NCBI GenBank assembly: GCA_910585745.1
Contig: CAJUFM010000004.1
Span: 1 to 64,000 of the forward strand
Reading direction: 5' to 3'
Source of the DNA: an uncultured Eubacterium sp.
Lineage (GTDB): Bacteria > Bacillota > Clostridia > Lachnospirales > Lachnospiraceae
Length of the DNA stretch: 64,000 bases
The notes under the pieces are model-generated. The model saw nothing but the letters and a program-made list of their open reading frames with translations, was not told where the DNA came from and ran no database searches. The translations under genes were made by a program, and so were the position numbers. Of this stretch, positions 43,523-52,486 are shown in pieces. Each line of letters begins with the position of its first letter. Position 1 is the first letter of the stretch.

Positions 43523-44792
43523 GTGGAGGGTTGAACCCTCTGAACTCATAGAATCTACCGAAGAGCTGTGCAATCCAGGACGGGGCTGGTACCAGATCCA
43601 CACCTTTGAAACCGGAACTCACCGGACGCCGGAGGAGATGAGGAGCAGTCTGCATGAAAAGGATGCCCTGGTGTTCTTACTGATCCGCATACCCGCTGGC
43701 GAGGAAGCCATAAATCAGGAAGAATTGGACTGGATCTGCTGTATTTTAAAGACTTTTTCTGAGGCTGGGAAGGATATCCTGTTGCGTTTTGTCTACGATC
43801 TGGAGGGAAAAGGGCTGGAAAACGAACCGGACCGCTTTGCTATAGTCGAGGGACATTTTCAGCAGCTGTCGGAACTGATGGGAACACAGCAGCAGCTTAT
43901 CTTTGTCTATCAGGGGATGCTTGTGGGGAGCTGGGGAGAGATGCACACTTCAAGATATCTGTCTGCCAGATATATGCGCCGTCTGGCTTCAATTTTCCGG
44001 GAAGGCACGGGAGGCAGCATCTATCATTCTGTGCGGAAACCAGTCCAGTGGAGACAGCTCTTTGGCCAGGAGGACTGGGAGAGAGCGGTAAAACATGTTA
44101 AGACCGGGCTGTTCAACGATGGTATTCTTGCCTCGGAGACGGATCTTGGCACCTTTGGGTATCAGTCCAGGGAAGATACTGGCTGGGAACAGCCCTGGCT
44201 CCCTGGGGAGGAGCTGGATTTTGAGGAACGGTTATGTCGGTATGTGCCCCAGGGCGGTGAGGTGGTCTATGGGGAGATGACGGAAAAGATGTCTCTGGAA
44301 CAGATTGCTGGACGGCTGTCCCGGATGAACCTTTCCTACCTCAACCGGGATCATGACCAGAGGGTATTTGAAATCTGGAAAAAACTGAGATGGGAAAAAG
44401 AGGATGTCTGGCAGGGGACGAATGGCTTTGATTATATCGGCCGCCATCTCGGATACCGGTTTGTGGTGCGCCAGGCAGTATTGAAACCGAAGAGGAAGGA
44501 AATGAAGCTGCAGCTGGAGATTGAAAATATTGGTTTTGCCAGGATGTATGAAGAGGCGGAACTGCTGCTGGAATATGAGGATCTGGATGGGAATTCAGAG
44601 ACTCAGAAGATTGAAACCGATTTACGAACCTGGAGACCCGGAGAGAGGGTATGTTTGTCAAAGAGTTTGATATCAGGGGCAGGAAAATATTTTCTCTCGA
44701 TGCGCAGATGCCAGGACGGGAGGAGGGTATATTTTGCCAACCGCCAGGGAGAGAAGGGGCACCTGCTGCTGGGGGAGGTTATTTTATGCTGA
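43506..44792 (+). CDS. DUF4874/DUF4832 protein (cytosolic copy)
   Basis: A 428-aa protein with no signal peptide or membrane span. The N-terminal region opens with LCNPGRGWYQIHTFE, followed by barrel-like segments (LRFVYDLEGKGLENEPDRF, FVYQGMLVGSWGEMHTSRYL, GLFNDGILASETDLGT). That is the DUF4874 region, related to (beta/alpha)8 glycosidases. After about 330 comes a beta-sandwich DUF4832-like region (LQLEIENIGFARMYEEAELLL). Start ATG 43506 or 43515. It is paralogous to the anchored protein on the opposite strand at 44779, and the two genes overlap by 14 bp tail to tail. Role unknown; a glycan-active enzyme is the best guess. Confidence 0.75.
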   Translation: MKRMHRWRVEPSELIESTEELCNPGRGWYQIHTFETGTHRTPEEMRSSLHEKDALVFLLIRIPAGEEAINQEELDWICCILKTFSEAGKDILLRFVYDLEGKGLENEPDRFAIVEGHFQQLSELMGTQQQLIFVYQGMLVGSWGEMHTSRYLSARYMRRLASIFREGTGGSIYHSVRKPVQWRQLFGQEDWERAVKHVKTGLFNDGILASETDLGTFGYQSREDTGWEQPWLPGEELDFEERLCRYVPQGGEVVYGEMTEKMSLEQIAGRLSRMNLSYLNRDHDQRVFEIWKKLRWEKEDVWQGTNGFDYIGRHLGYRFVVRQAVLKPKRKEMKLQLEIENIGFARMYEEAELLLEYEDLDGNSETQKIETDLRTWRPGERVCLSKSLISGAGKYFLSMRRCQDGRRVYFANRQGEKGHLLLGEVILC

Positions 44793-46209
44793 GCTGTCCG
44801 CAGACCACCTCTTTTTCTGAGTTCTGCCCGTCATTGGCAATCCGGATGGGAATGCCGGTAGCTCGGTCGGTCATAGACAGTGAGACCTGCCAGATCCCCT
44901 CTGGAAGTGATGTTATATCCATGGACACAGACAGGGTATGTGGCTTTTCAGGCGGCAGGGTCCGGTTGTCAAAAGCCACGGGAAGGGAGATTTTTTCCCC
45001 ACTGGAAGTGTTCTGAAGAAGGATCTCTGAGTTAAAGGAGCGGTAGGCTGGCGAGAATCCGGTGTTTTCCAGGGTGATGTGCAGGGAAGGCTGAGAACGG
45101 AATCCTTCTGTGCCTGTCATCCAGGAGTCCCGCACCACATACCGGTAGCCCAGATGGGCGGCGATATAGTCATAGCCGCTGGCTCCGTCAAAGGGATCAC
45201 CGGGATTTCCCTGGTACCGGGAAGCTTTCCACTTGTTCAGTACCGAAGACTCATGGTCGGCGCTGAGATAGGAGACATGCATCTGTCTCAGGTCCCGTAC
45301 CGCCCGTTCCAGGTCGTTATAAGGATTATCCAGGACGGCTTCACCGCCATTGGGCACATACAGGCAGAGCTGGTTTTGAAATTGCAATTCTTCCGACCGG
45401 GTTCCCTTTTCGGAGGGATCACTGGCTCCGGCAAAAGAAGTGTCATCGTAGGTGCCACAGTCGTACGCATCACCGAGCATGCCGTCGTTGTAGAGACCGA
45501 GGCGCGCCGGAAGGGTTCCGGTATATGCCTGGCTGCTTTCTAAAGGCGTTCTGGTACCTGTGATGGTCCGCAGATGCTGTGGTGTCCGCACCGATAAAAA
45601 TATATCCGGGGAGGTTACAGAGGCAAGGGTTTCCATAAACAACGAGAGATGCTCCTTGTCTCCATAATGGGTCTGGTTCATCTCCCCGCAGTTGCCGGTA
45701 AATATCCCCTGCAGGAGAAAAACATGGCTGGAGAAGCGGTTCACCACCGGCGCTACCTGTTTCATATGGGACAGGATACGGTCCTGGCTGGCGGGCTCCG
45801 TCTGGAGGGCACTGCCATCCCAGTCATAGAGGAAGCGGACAATAATCTGTCTGTCTGCGCTGGAGAATGTAGAAAGTATCGTATCCAGCTGATCCAGGGC
45901 AGAGCTGCTGATGGGTCTGCCAGAATAATTTTTCAGGTTGATCTGCAGCAGAAGGATGGACTGGGAGTCGTTGGCCAGCATATTCTCACACCACTGCTGT
46001 GCGGGTTTCCTGCCTTTGTCTGACAGAAGATAGCCATAGAGGTGATAGAACCCACAATAGGGATTGTTCAGGATCTCATTGCTCTCTGTCATAGCTGCAC
46101 TCTCATAGTGGATGCGGGATGCTGCAAAGAAAAACAGGGCGCACAACCCGGATACCAGAACCAGGCTGCCCAACAGAATATATAATTTTTTATGTATAAA
46201 ATGGGACAT
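44779..46209 (-). CDS. DUF4874/DUF4832 protein (membrane-anchored paralogue)
   Basis: A 476-aa protein starting at minus-strand ATG 46209 after AGGAAAGGA. An N-terminal membrane anchor (LYILLGSLVLVSGLCALFFF) is followed by the DUF4874 barrel with ILNNPYCGFYHLYGY, RFLYDWDGSALQTEP, FLLQGIFTGNCGEMN and GLYNDGMLGDAYDCGT, then the beta-sandwich ITLENTGFSPAYRSF. The order and motifs parallel the + strand protein at 43506, but this one would act outside the cell. It is the only minus-strand gene within the operon and lacks an obvious promoter. The pair suggests one ancestral enzyme split between inside and outside roles. Confidence 0.75.
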   Translation of the reverse strand: MSHFIHKKLYILLGSLVLVSGLCALFFFAASRIHYESAAMTESNEILNNPYCGFYHLYGYLLSDKGRKPAQQWCENMLANDSQSILLLQINLKNYSGRPISSSALDQLDTILSTFSSADRQIIVRFLYDWDGSALQTEPASQDRILSHMKQVAPVVNRFSSHVFLLQGIFTGNCGEMNQTHYGDKEHLSLFMETLASVTSPDIFLSVRTPQHLRTITGTRTPLESSQAYTGTLPARLGLYNDGMLGDAYDCGTYDDTSFAGASDPSEKGTRSEELQFQNQLCLYVPNGGEAVLDNPYNDLERAVRDLRQMHVSYLSADHESSVLNKWKASRYQGNPGDPFDGASGYDYIAAHLGYRYVVRDSWMTGTEGFRSQPSLHITLENTGFSPAYRSFNSEILLQNTSSGEKISLPVAFDNRTLPPEKPHTLSVSMDITSLPEGIWQVSLSMTDRATGIPIRIANDGQNSEKEVVCGQLSIK

Positions 46210-46329
46210 GAAAAATTTTTCCTTTCCTAATATGGTGGACTGAGCTGTTAAAATCAGCGCTATTGAGCTAAGTATAGCATAGAAGCAGAAAGAATACGAT
46301 AAAAAAGTAAAAGGGGGTGAAAGAAAGTG

Positions 46330-47871
46330 ATGGAGCGAAGCAGAACGGAGCACTCGGTGCGCAATACTACTGCGGCGATGGTATCAAAGATCGTCGCGAT
46401 CCTGATGGGGTTTGCTACGAGAGTGGTGTTTACCCATTGTCTCAGTGAGAGTTATGTCGGGGTAAATGGTCTCTTTTCGGATGTGCTGAATGTACTGGCG
46501 CTGTCTGAACTGGGGGTGGGTACCGCCATCACCTATGCCCTCTATAAGCCCATCGCGGAGGGGGATCATGAGCGGCAGAAGTCCCTTATGAAGATGTACT
46601 GCAGGTTTTACCGTATTGTGGCGGGGATCGTATTAGCTGGGGGGCTGGCGGTCATCCCCTTTATGGATGTACTCATCCGGCAACAGCCGGAGGTGGACCA
46701 TCTTATACTGATCTATCTGATGTATCTGGCGAATTCGGTGCTGTCCTATCTGCTGATCTACAAAAAAACACTGATCGATGCCCATCAGCTCAGTTATATC
46801 GGGGAGATCTACCAGATGATATTTCTTCTGATCCAGGATACGCTGCAGATCATACTTCTTCTGGTGACCCATAATTTTATACTGTTTCTCGTCATATATA
46901 TATTATGTACCCTGGGAAATAATATCAGCATATCCAGGAAGGCGGACCGTCTCTATCCCTATCTGAAAGAAAAGGATGTCCAGCCCCTGGACCCACAGGA
47001 GAGAAAGGGGATATTTAAAAATATCCGCGCCATGCTTATGCACAAGATCGGGGATGTGGTGGTGAATAACACCGACAATCTAATGTTGTCCTCCATCGTG
47101 GGGATCATTAGCGTGGGGTGTTATTCCAACTATTATCTGGTGATCGGTTCCATCCATCAGCTGGTGAGCCAGGTGTTCCGGGGGATCACTGCCAGCGTGG
47201 GAAATCTGGGCGTGACCGAGGACAGTGGCAGGGTGAGACGGATCTTCGAGAGTTCCTTTTTTGTGGGACAGTGGATGTACGGTTTTGCTGTGATCTGTCT
47301 CTATGAACTGTTAAATCCCTTTGTGGAGATCAGTTTTGGCGCCCAGTATGTATTTCCCATGGAGGTAGTTCTGGTATTATGCCTGAATTTCTTCGTCACA
47401 GGAATGCGGCAGGCGGCACTGGTATTTCGGGATTCGCTGGGGCTATTCTGGTTTGACCGGTACAAATCCCTGGCAGGGGCGCTGCTGAACCTGGGGATCT
47501 CCATCATCCTGGCAAGGCAGTTCGGTACAGTGGGAGTATTTGGCGGAACGCTGATCAGCACGCTGCTGACCTCCTTCTGGGTAGAGCCATGGATTCTATA
47601 CCGGCACAGCTTAAAAACCGGGGCAGCCTCTTATTTCCTGCGCTATGGATTTTACACGGTGGTGGTGGCAGGAGCTGGTATAGTGACCAATCTGCTCTGT
47701 GTCAGAGCAGGGGGCGGGGTGTGGAGGATTTTGGGAATCCGTCTGCTGATCTGTATCACGGTTCCGAATCTTATTTTCCTTCTCTGCTATTTCCGCACGA
47801 AGGAATTCCGGTTTTTGTGGAAGAAATTTATGGATCTGACGGAAAAATGGAGGGGAAGAGCCAATGGGTAA
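46330..47871 (+). CDS. Polysaccharide flippase (Wzx/PST-like, MOP superfamily)
   Basis: A 513-aa protein with about 14 membrane helices. RNTTAAMVSKIVAILMGF at the N-terminus, YVGVNGLFSDVLNVLALSELG, LSYLLIYKKTLIDAHQL and the central KIGDVVVNNTDNLMLSSIVG are hallmark segments of Gram-positive oligosaccharide flippases. It moves lipid-linked glycan units outwards. GGGGGTG lies 10 nt before ATG 46330. It overlaps the next gene by 8 nt. A second exporter beside PelG implies that two glycans are handled here, or a lipid-linked side unit. Confidence 0.88.
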   Translation: MERSRTEHSVRNTTAAMVSKIVAILMGFATRVVFTHCLSESYVGVNGLFSDVLNVLALSELGVGTAITYALYKPIAEGDHERQKSLMKMYCRFYRIVAGIVLAGGLAVIPFMDVLIRQQPEVDHLILIYLMYLANSVLSYLLIYKKTLIDAHQLSYIGEIYQMIFLLIQDTLQIILLLVTHNFILFLVIYILCTLGNNISISRKADRLYPYLKEKDVQPLDPQERKGIFKNIRAMLMHKIGDVVVNNTDNLMLSSIVGIISVGCYSNYYLVIGSIHQLVSQVFRGITASVGNLGVTEDSGRVRRIFESSFFVGQWMYGFAVICLYELLNPFVEISFGAQYVFPMEVVLVLCLNFFVTGMRQAALVFRDSLGLFWFDRYKSLAGALLNLGISIILARQFGTVGVFGGTLISTLLTSFWVEPWILYRHSLKTGAASYFLRYGFYTVVVAGAGIVTNLLCVRAGGGVWRILGIRLLICITVPNLIFLLCYFRTKEFRFLWKKFMDLTEKWRGRANG

Positions 47872-49102
47872 TAAGATAAAGAAGACATTTTCCCAGAGTG
47901 AAAAAGAGCTTTTTGGATATCTGGCGGCGGTGCTTTCAGGAGGGGCGGCGAAAGTTCCGCATCGGCCGTTTTCCAATAAATGCTGGGAGGAGATCCTGAG
48001 GCTGGCGCAGACCCATGCGGTGCTGCCACTGCTGTATCCTCTTGTAGAACAGGGATATCCCCTTCCAGAATCTTTCCGGCTCTGTCTGGAACAGGAGAGC
48101 CGGCGCACGGTTCAGCAGAGCTATCATTTGATGTTTCTTACTCATTATGTGGTCAAGGGACTGGAAGAGGCGGGAATAGCTGCTGCTGTTCTTAAAGGGG
48201 CTGCCGCCGCAGGGGATTATCCGGTACCAGAACTGCGCAAATCCGGAGATGTGGATGTGCTTCTGATGGAACCGGAGCAGTTGGAAAAGGCAGAAAGGGT
48301 TCTCCGGGAAATGGGATTCGCCAGGAAACCCGGCGAGAATGGAAATCACCATGAGGTATGGCGTACCAGCGAGGGGATTGATGTGGAGCTGCACGTGATG
48401 ATGGCAGAGCCTTTTGACAGTGAGAAGATCAACAATTTCCTAAAAAACCAGATGGATGAGTTGTGCCAGCGGATCCAGAGAGACAATGTGATGGGACTGG
48501 ATTTTCCGGTACTGGAAAAGGGAGACCATGCCTTTCAGCTGCTTCTTCATATGCTGCAGCATTTTCTGCGGGCAGGGTTTGGCTTGAAACTTCTCTGTGA
48601 CTGGGTAGTGCTGTGGAATGGTTCGGTGTCCCGGACTGAACGGGAAGGGTATCTCCTGTGGATCCAGCAGACTGGTCTGACGGGATTTTCCGATATGATC
48701 ACCTCCCTTTGTACCAGGTATCTCGGTTTAGACAGAGAGAGGGCAGACGAGATACTGACAGGAACCTTTCAGGGCTCTCCGGAGGTATTTATGAGGGAAA
48801 TCCTCGATGCTGAGGAGTTTGGTCTCCATGAAAAAAGCCGGATGGTGGTACTCCGGGGAAACAGCTTTATAGATTATATCCGGGAGTTTCATCACCAGAT
48901 GCGGCTGGGATATCCCGGCGGAAGCCGCATCCTGCTGCTCTGGCCGGTATTGTGGGCGGTGACTTTTGTAAAGTTCTGCCGGAATAACCGGAAGATCCGG
49001 GGGATTTCTATCTTTGAGGTGCTTAAAAGGACGAAAGAGCGGAGCCGTTATACGAAGGATCTTAAATTATTCAAAAATTTGGAAAGCCGCAATTTGAAGT
49101 GA
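47864..49102 (+). CDS. NTP_transf_5-type nucleotidyltransferase
   Basis: A 412-aa cytosolic protein. The conserved VLKGAAAAGDYPVPELRKSG followed by DVD (Lys111, then Asp129/Asp131 as metal ligands) is the core of the NTP_transf_5 nucleotidyltransferase family, and EGIDVELHVMM supplies the third acidic/His element. Relatives occur in lasso-peptide clusters with HPr-kinase-like proteins and in exosortase/EPS loci, where the target is not known to me. GGAGGGG precedes ATG 47864 and the gene overlaps the flippase gene. It links the polysaccharide operon to the peptide-maturation-like genes that follow. Confidence 0.82.
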   Translation: MGNKIKKTFSQSEKELFGYLAAVLSGGAAKVPHRPFSNKCWEEILRLAQTHAVLPLLYPLVEQGYPLPESFRLCLEQESRRTVQQSYHLMFLTHYVVKGLEEAGIAAAVLKGAAAAGDYPVPELRKSGDVDVLLMEPEQLEKAERVLREMGFARKPGENGNHHEVWRTSEGIDVELHVMMAEPFDSEKINNFLKNQMDELCQRIQRDNVMGLDFPVLEKGDHAFQLLLHMLQHFLRAGFGLKLLCDWVVLWNGSVSRTEREGYLLWIQQTGLTGFSDMITSLCTRYLGLDRERADEILTGTFQGSPEVFMREILDAEEFGLHEKSRMVVLRGNSFIDYIREFHHQMRLGYPGGSRILLLWPVLWAVTFVKFCRNNRKIRGISIFEVLKRTKERSRYTKDLKLFKNLESRNLK

Positions 49103-49108
49103 GCAATA

Positions 49109-49138
49109 TTGACAAAGTGTAAAGAAATGATATATAAT
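49109..49138 (+). promoter_or_regulatory. Consensus sigma-A promoter for the YxxP-leader protein
   Basis: TTGACA at 49109-49114, 18 bp, TATAAT at 49133-49138. Both boxes are perfect consensus, the best pair in the window, seven bases after the nucleotidyltransferase stop. It implies high, separate expression of the next gene. Confidence 0.8.
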
Positions 49139-49188
49139 GCCGATATAGGTTTTAACAGAATTATTTTGTTTTTATGGAGGATAAACGT

Positions 49189-49563
49189 ATGAAAGAGTAT
49201 AGCAAACCAACCATCTTGATCAATGAAGAGCTGAGTGAAGGTGTGTATGCAGCTAGTGGATGTTATACCGTCACTACGCGGGTTCATCAGGAGATGCAGA
49301 ATGGCCGCGGTGATTACCGGATTCAGATTGACGGAAAACATCAGGCGGACCACACCAAAGACAAACAGACGATGACGATATCCTTTAATCTGCCTGTTGA
49401 ATATAAGCACAGCAATGGAACTCTTGTTGGTCTTGGTACAGGAACAACTCTTGTGATCGATTACTTTTATCATCAGAATCCGACGGATAACATTGGGCTT
49501 GGGGATCTGATCGTCACAGCAGATACGGGACTTCAGGTGACCAGTGTGAAACTGACGGATTAA
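49189..49563 (+). CDS. 124-aa putative leader-bearing exported protein (candidate substrate of the PqqD/HprK/ABC module)
   Basis: ATG 49189 follows GGAGG. The first 24 residues are hydrophilic and leader-like: Tyr4-x-x-Pro7 followed by Ile/Leu (KEYSKPTILI), an acidic NEELSEG, then VYAASG just before Cys25, the only Cys. YxxP is the motif by which lasso-peptide leaders bind their PqqD-like RRE; the E..G....SG spacing is loosely like a double-glycine-type leader. Residues 25-124 look like an all-beta domain (YRIQIDGKHQADH, TISFNLPVEYKHSNGT, DNIGLGDLIVTADTG). There is no Sec signal. Its consensus promoter predicts abundance. The family is known to me only as a clostridial hypothetical; the RiPP-like role is inference. 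Confidence 0.6.
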   Translation: MKEYSKPTILINEELSEGVYAASGCYTVTTRVHQEMQNGRGDYRIQIDGKHQADHTKDKQTMTISFNLPVEYKHSNGTLVGLGTGTTLVIDYFYHQNPTDNIGLGDLIVTADTGLQVTSVKLTD

Positions 49564-49566
49564 TAG

Positions 49567-49680
49567 ATGAAGACAGCGCAGGATGAAATTCAAAACAGTG
49601 CTTTGAGAGTTCTGGCGAACTTATTCGTGAGTTGCTTTGCAACATCGACATGTGCAAAACGTGCACTAAAAAATGAATAA
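49567..49680 (+). CDS. Possible 37-aa peptide gene
   Basis: A tiny frame just after the previous stop: amphipathic N-terminal half, then LANLFVSCFATSTCAKRALK with two cysteines. It has no good ribosome site. It lies between the abundant protein and an AgrA/AgrC-like pair, so a signal peptide is conceivable, but there is no AgrB and the C-terminus is basic, unlike AgrD. Confidence 0.2.
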   Translation: MKTAQDEIQNSALRVLANLFVSCFATSTCAKRALKNE

Positions 49681-49693
49681 AAAATACTGCAGG

Positions 49694-49717
49694 AGCGTGC
49701 TTTCGGGCACGCTTTTA
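49694..49717 (+). terminator. Rho-independent terminator
   Basis: AGCGTGC (49694-49700) pairs with GCACGCT (49707-49713), loop TTTCGG, then T-rich tail. It ends the 49109 transcript. Confidence 0.75.
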
Positions 49718-49832
49718 TGCTGCACAGAAAAGAGTGCCTCTTTATTATGAAATTGGGGACAAAGGTCGATAAACTTTATGATAGGAAAACTTATTAATTA
49801 GTTATATATCACGATACGAGGAGTGGCGGAAT

Positions 49833-50573
49833 ATGACAGAGATTGTGATCTGCGATGACGATCCTGGTGATTTAGAACATATTGTTCATTTGTTGAAGGA
49901 AATTTTTTCCTGTTGCAACCGGGATTACCATATTCGTTCGTTTATATCGGCGGCGGAATTATTGGAGACGGTTAAGAAATTACATATTGCTATTCTTGAC
50001 ATCTCCCTGGGAGCGATTAACGGCATTGAGCTGGGGGAAAAAGTGAAAGCTCGTTGTCCAGGGGCGGAAATCATCTATATAACCAGTTATGAACAATATT
50101 GTATGCAGGCGATAAACAAAGTTCATGCATATTCATTTTTGTGCAAACCAGTGGAAAAGAAAGAGTTGGAAAAACAGGTGCTAGGGCTGTTGGAAAACAG
50201 AAGCAAATTTAATGAAGAGGACGAAAAGGTATTTGAAAAAATACTGGATTCCCAAGGGAAGGAGTATCCATCCCTAAAATTAAAGTTAGGGGATATCGTC
50301 TATTTTGAATATATTAAAACAACACGCAGGGCAGCTGTTATTATGGAAAGAGAAACCTATGAATATCCCTGCGTGATGGAGAAGCTGGCCAGTGAGTTGG
50401 AAGATCATGGATTTATCGTAAACTGTCGTGGTAATTTAATAAATTTACGGCACGTAGTAAAAGTTAAGGGGTATGAAATTTATATGGATAATGGGGAGAT
50501 ACTGCCTCTGTCGCAGAGAAGGGTAGCAGATTTTAAAGAGAAGCTGAATCAATTTCTGAACAATAATATTTAG
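49833..50573 (+). CDS. LytTR-type response regulator (AgrA-like)
   Basis: A 246-aa regulator. The receiver domain (1-120) has CDDD at residues 7-10, phospho-acceptor Asp56 in IAILDIS and Lys in FLCKPVEKKEL. The C-terminal LytTR DNA-binding domain (about 140-243) has DIVYFEYIKTTRRAAVI and FIVNCRGNLINLRHVVKVKG. GAGGAG precedes ATG 49833. It is followed 13 bp later by a matching sensor kinase. LytTR regulators typically bind paired repeats upstream of peptide, bacteriocin or surface genes; targets here are unknown but the flanking export module is a natural candidate. Confidence 0.9.
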   Translation: MTEIVICDDDPGDLEHIVHLLKEIFSCCNRDYHIRSFISAAELLETVKKLHIAILDISLGAINGIELGEKVKARCPGAEIIYITSYEQYCMQAINKVHAYSFLCKPVEKKELEKQVLGLLENRSKFNEEDEKVFEKILDSQGKEYPSLKLKLGDIVYFEYIKTTRRAAVIMERETYEYPCVMEKLASELEDHGFIVNCRGNLINLRHVVKVKGYEIYMDNGEILPLSQRRVADFKEKLNQFLNNNI

Positions 50574-50586
50574 GATGGTATCTGCA

Positions 50587-51684
50587 ATGAAAACAGTTGC
50601 ATTATATATGAGTTCCTGTTTGTCATGCTTTATTGTAATGACGATTTTTTTGGAATTTATGAACGAGAGGTATAAGAGAAGTTTTAAGAATAAATATCTG
50701 TATCTGTCGGTAAAACTGGGCCTAACTGCTGCTATAGCAGGAGTGAACATGTTGAATTCTTTCATTTTTAATTTTCTGGTCTGGGTTGTGGCAGTAGCAG
50801 GGTGTGCATATTTCCTTTATTATGAAGATGCTGGTAAGCCGGTAAAGAGAATTTTAGAATGTGAGATTTTAATTTGTATCATAGCGGTATGTGAAACACT
50901 GGGAGTTGTGGTCACAGACGGGATTTTGGAGGTATTAGGTATAGAGATCACGTCGGATCTTATGATAAATTCCGTGGAGGTGGCATTTTCAAAAGGAATC
51001 CTGATATATTTGGTTTATCTGGTGAAGGTAATGAACGAAAAAAGACATTTGGAGTATGAATTTATGCTGTTGGAAAGACAGTCAGAATTACAGTATCAAT
51101 ATTACGTACGTCAGGAGCAGAAATATAACAGAACGGTTGCCATACTCCATGATGTAGATAAGCACATGAAATTGGTGGAGCAGCTGTGTTCCAGCGGAGA
51201 AATAGAAAATACAAAAGAGTATGCCACGCAGGTTGGCGGCATGTTACAGCCTTTGGTTCCATTAAAATATACAGGAAATCCGATTTTGGACATACTGCTT
51301 ACAGACCGGGCAGAAATCATGGAAAAGAAAGGAATAAAATTTAGTGTTCAGGTAGATCATGTCAGCCTGGATTTTATTGATGCCGTAGACGTGACGACCA
51401 TTTTTGGAAATCTGCTTGACAATGAGATCGAGGCCTGCGAGCATATGGAAGAAGAGAAATGTGTATGCATTTCTATAAAAGCTTATTATGAAATGGCGGC
51501 GATACAGATCAAGAACAGCTGCTCTGTTATACATTGGAAGAAGGGCTGGCCGGTGTCTGAAAAAAATGGGCATCGGGGGCTTGGGCTTTTAAATGTTAAG
51601 CAGATCATTGAAAAGTATGATGGCAGTATGAACTTAAAAGCACAGGACGGAGTGTTTATTGTGGATATTTTTCTGAATTCTTAA
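50587..51684 (+). CDS. GHKL sensor histidine kinase (AgrC-like)
   Basis: A 365-aa membrane kinase. The N-terminal 150 residues hold about five membrane helices, then a coiled coil (ERQSELQYQYYVRQEQKYNR). The phospho-acceptor His lies in AILHDVDKHMKL, the N-box is FGNLLDNEIEAC and the G-box HRGLGLLNVKQIIEKYDG. This is the AgrC-type peptide-sensing architecture. I use ATG 50587, which has GGATGG upstream; ATG 50575 is possible. It pairs with the LytTR regulator at 49833. No AgrB/AgrD pair is nearby, so the ligand may be made elsewhere or by the linked export module. Confidence 0.85.
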   Translation: MKTVALYMSSCLSCFIVMTIFLEFMNERYKRSFKNKYLYLSVKLGLTAAIAGVNMLNSFIFNFLVWVVAVAGCAYFLYYEDAGKPVKRILECEILICIIAVCETLGVVVTDGILEVLGIEITSDLMINSVEVAFSKGILIYLVYLVKVMNEKRHLEYEFMLLERQSELQYQYYVRQEQKYNRTVAILHDVDKHMKLVEQLCSSGEIENTKEYATQVGGMLQPLVPLKYTGNPILDILLTDRAEIMEKKGIKFSVQVDHVSLDFIDAVDVTTIFGNLLDNEIEACEHMEEEKCVCISIKAYYEMAAIQIKNSCSVIHWKKGWPVSEKNGHRGLGLLNVKQIIEKYDGSMNLKAQDGVFIVDIFLNS

Positions 51685-51850
51685 GAGGACAGAAATGACA
51701 GAAGAAATGTCCCTTTTTTAATTTCATGGGACAGTTGTCTGTACTTCGTGCAAAAAAATTGTACCTGGTGAAAACGTACTTTGTTTATGACAAAAATGGT
51801 ACGATATTATTAACATAATAATAGAAATAATTTATAAGGAGGATTTGCCT

Positions 51851-52486
51851 ATGAACGTAATTAATGACAGTTACGCCGTTTCTCAATACTATAATAATAC
51901 ACTCCAGCAGAATTACAAAAATAATGCAGAGAGAGTAAAAAGTAAAACTACAAAAAAATCTGAATCGGCTGTTCAGACCAGTAGCGCCAGTCGACCGAAG
52001 CTTTCCAATAGAGCGCAGGCATTTTTGGAAAAATTAAGAAAAACATACAGCAATATGGATTTTATGGTGGCTGATTTTGATAAAGGGGATGAAGCAAAAG
52101 AAATTCTTTCTCGCTGCACCAAAGAAGTCTCTGTTATGTTTTCGAGTGAAGAACTTGAAAAGATGGCTTCTGACGAAAAATACGCAAAGGAGTATATGGA
52201 TCGTGTACAGGGTGCGCTTCGTATGTCGGAACAGATTAATAAGCAGTTCGGTTTTGAATCCGCGTTGGGAAATAAGTCTGATAAAGGAGAGATAACAAAA
52301 ATAGGCTTTTCTTTTAACAAAGATGGCACAATGTCCATATTTGCTGAATTAGAAAAGGCCATGAAGAAAACTACGTTGCAGGCCTCATCTGCGGATGAAC
52401 TTTTCAAAAAGATAAATGAGATTGCCTGGAACAAGGTAAGAGAAGATAAAAAGGCTGAAAGCAATCGAGTTGATGTATCAATATAG
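51851..52486 (+). CDS. DUF6033-like protein
   Basis: A 211-aa soluble protein starting at ATG 51851 after AAGGAGGA. The N-terminus is Asn/Tyr/Gln-rich and disordered, then SNRAQAFLEKLRKTYSNMDFMVADF and KEILSRCTKEVSVMFSSEELEKMASD, which I recognise as DUF6033, common in Lachnospiraceae and of unknown function. It lacks an export signal. A following frame overlaps its end by 14 nt. Confidence 0.7.
   Translation: MNVINDSYAVSQYYNNTLQQNYKNNAERVKSKTTKKSESAVQTSSASRPKLSNRAQAFLEKLRKTYSNMDFMVADFDKGDEAKEILSRCTKEVSVMFSSEELEKMASDEKYAKEYMDRVQGALRMSEQINKQFGFESALGNKSDKGEITKIGFSFNKDGTMSIFAELEKAMKKTTLQASSADELFKKINEIAWNKVREDKKAESNRVDVSI

Noticed and set aside
49567..49680. AgrD-like autoinducer precursor
   Set aside because: No AgrB gene, no acidic C-terminal recognition tail and no ribosome site; kept only as a low-confidence small frame.
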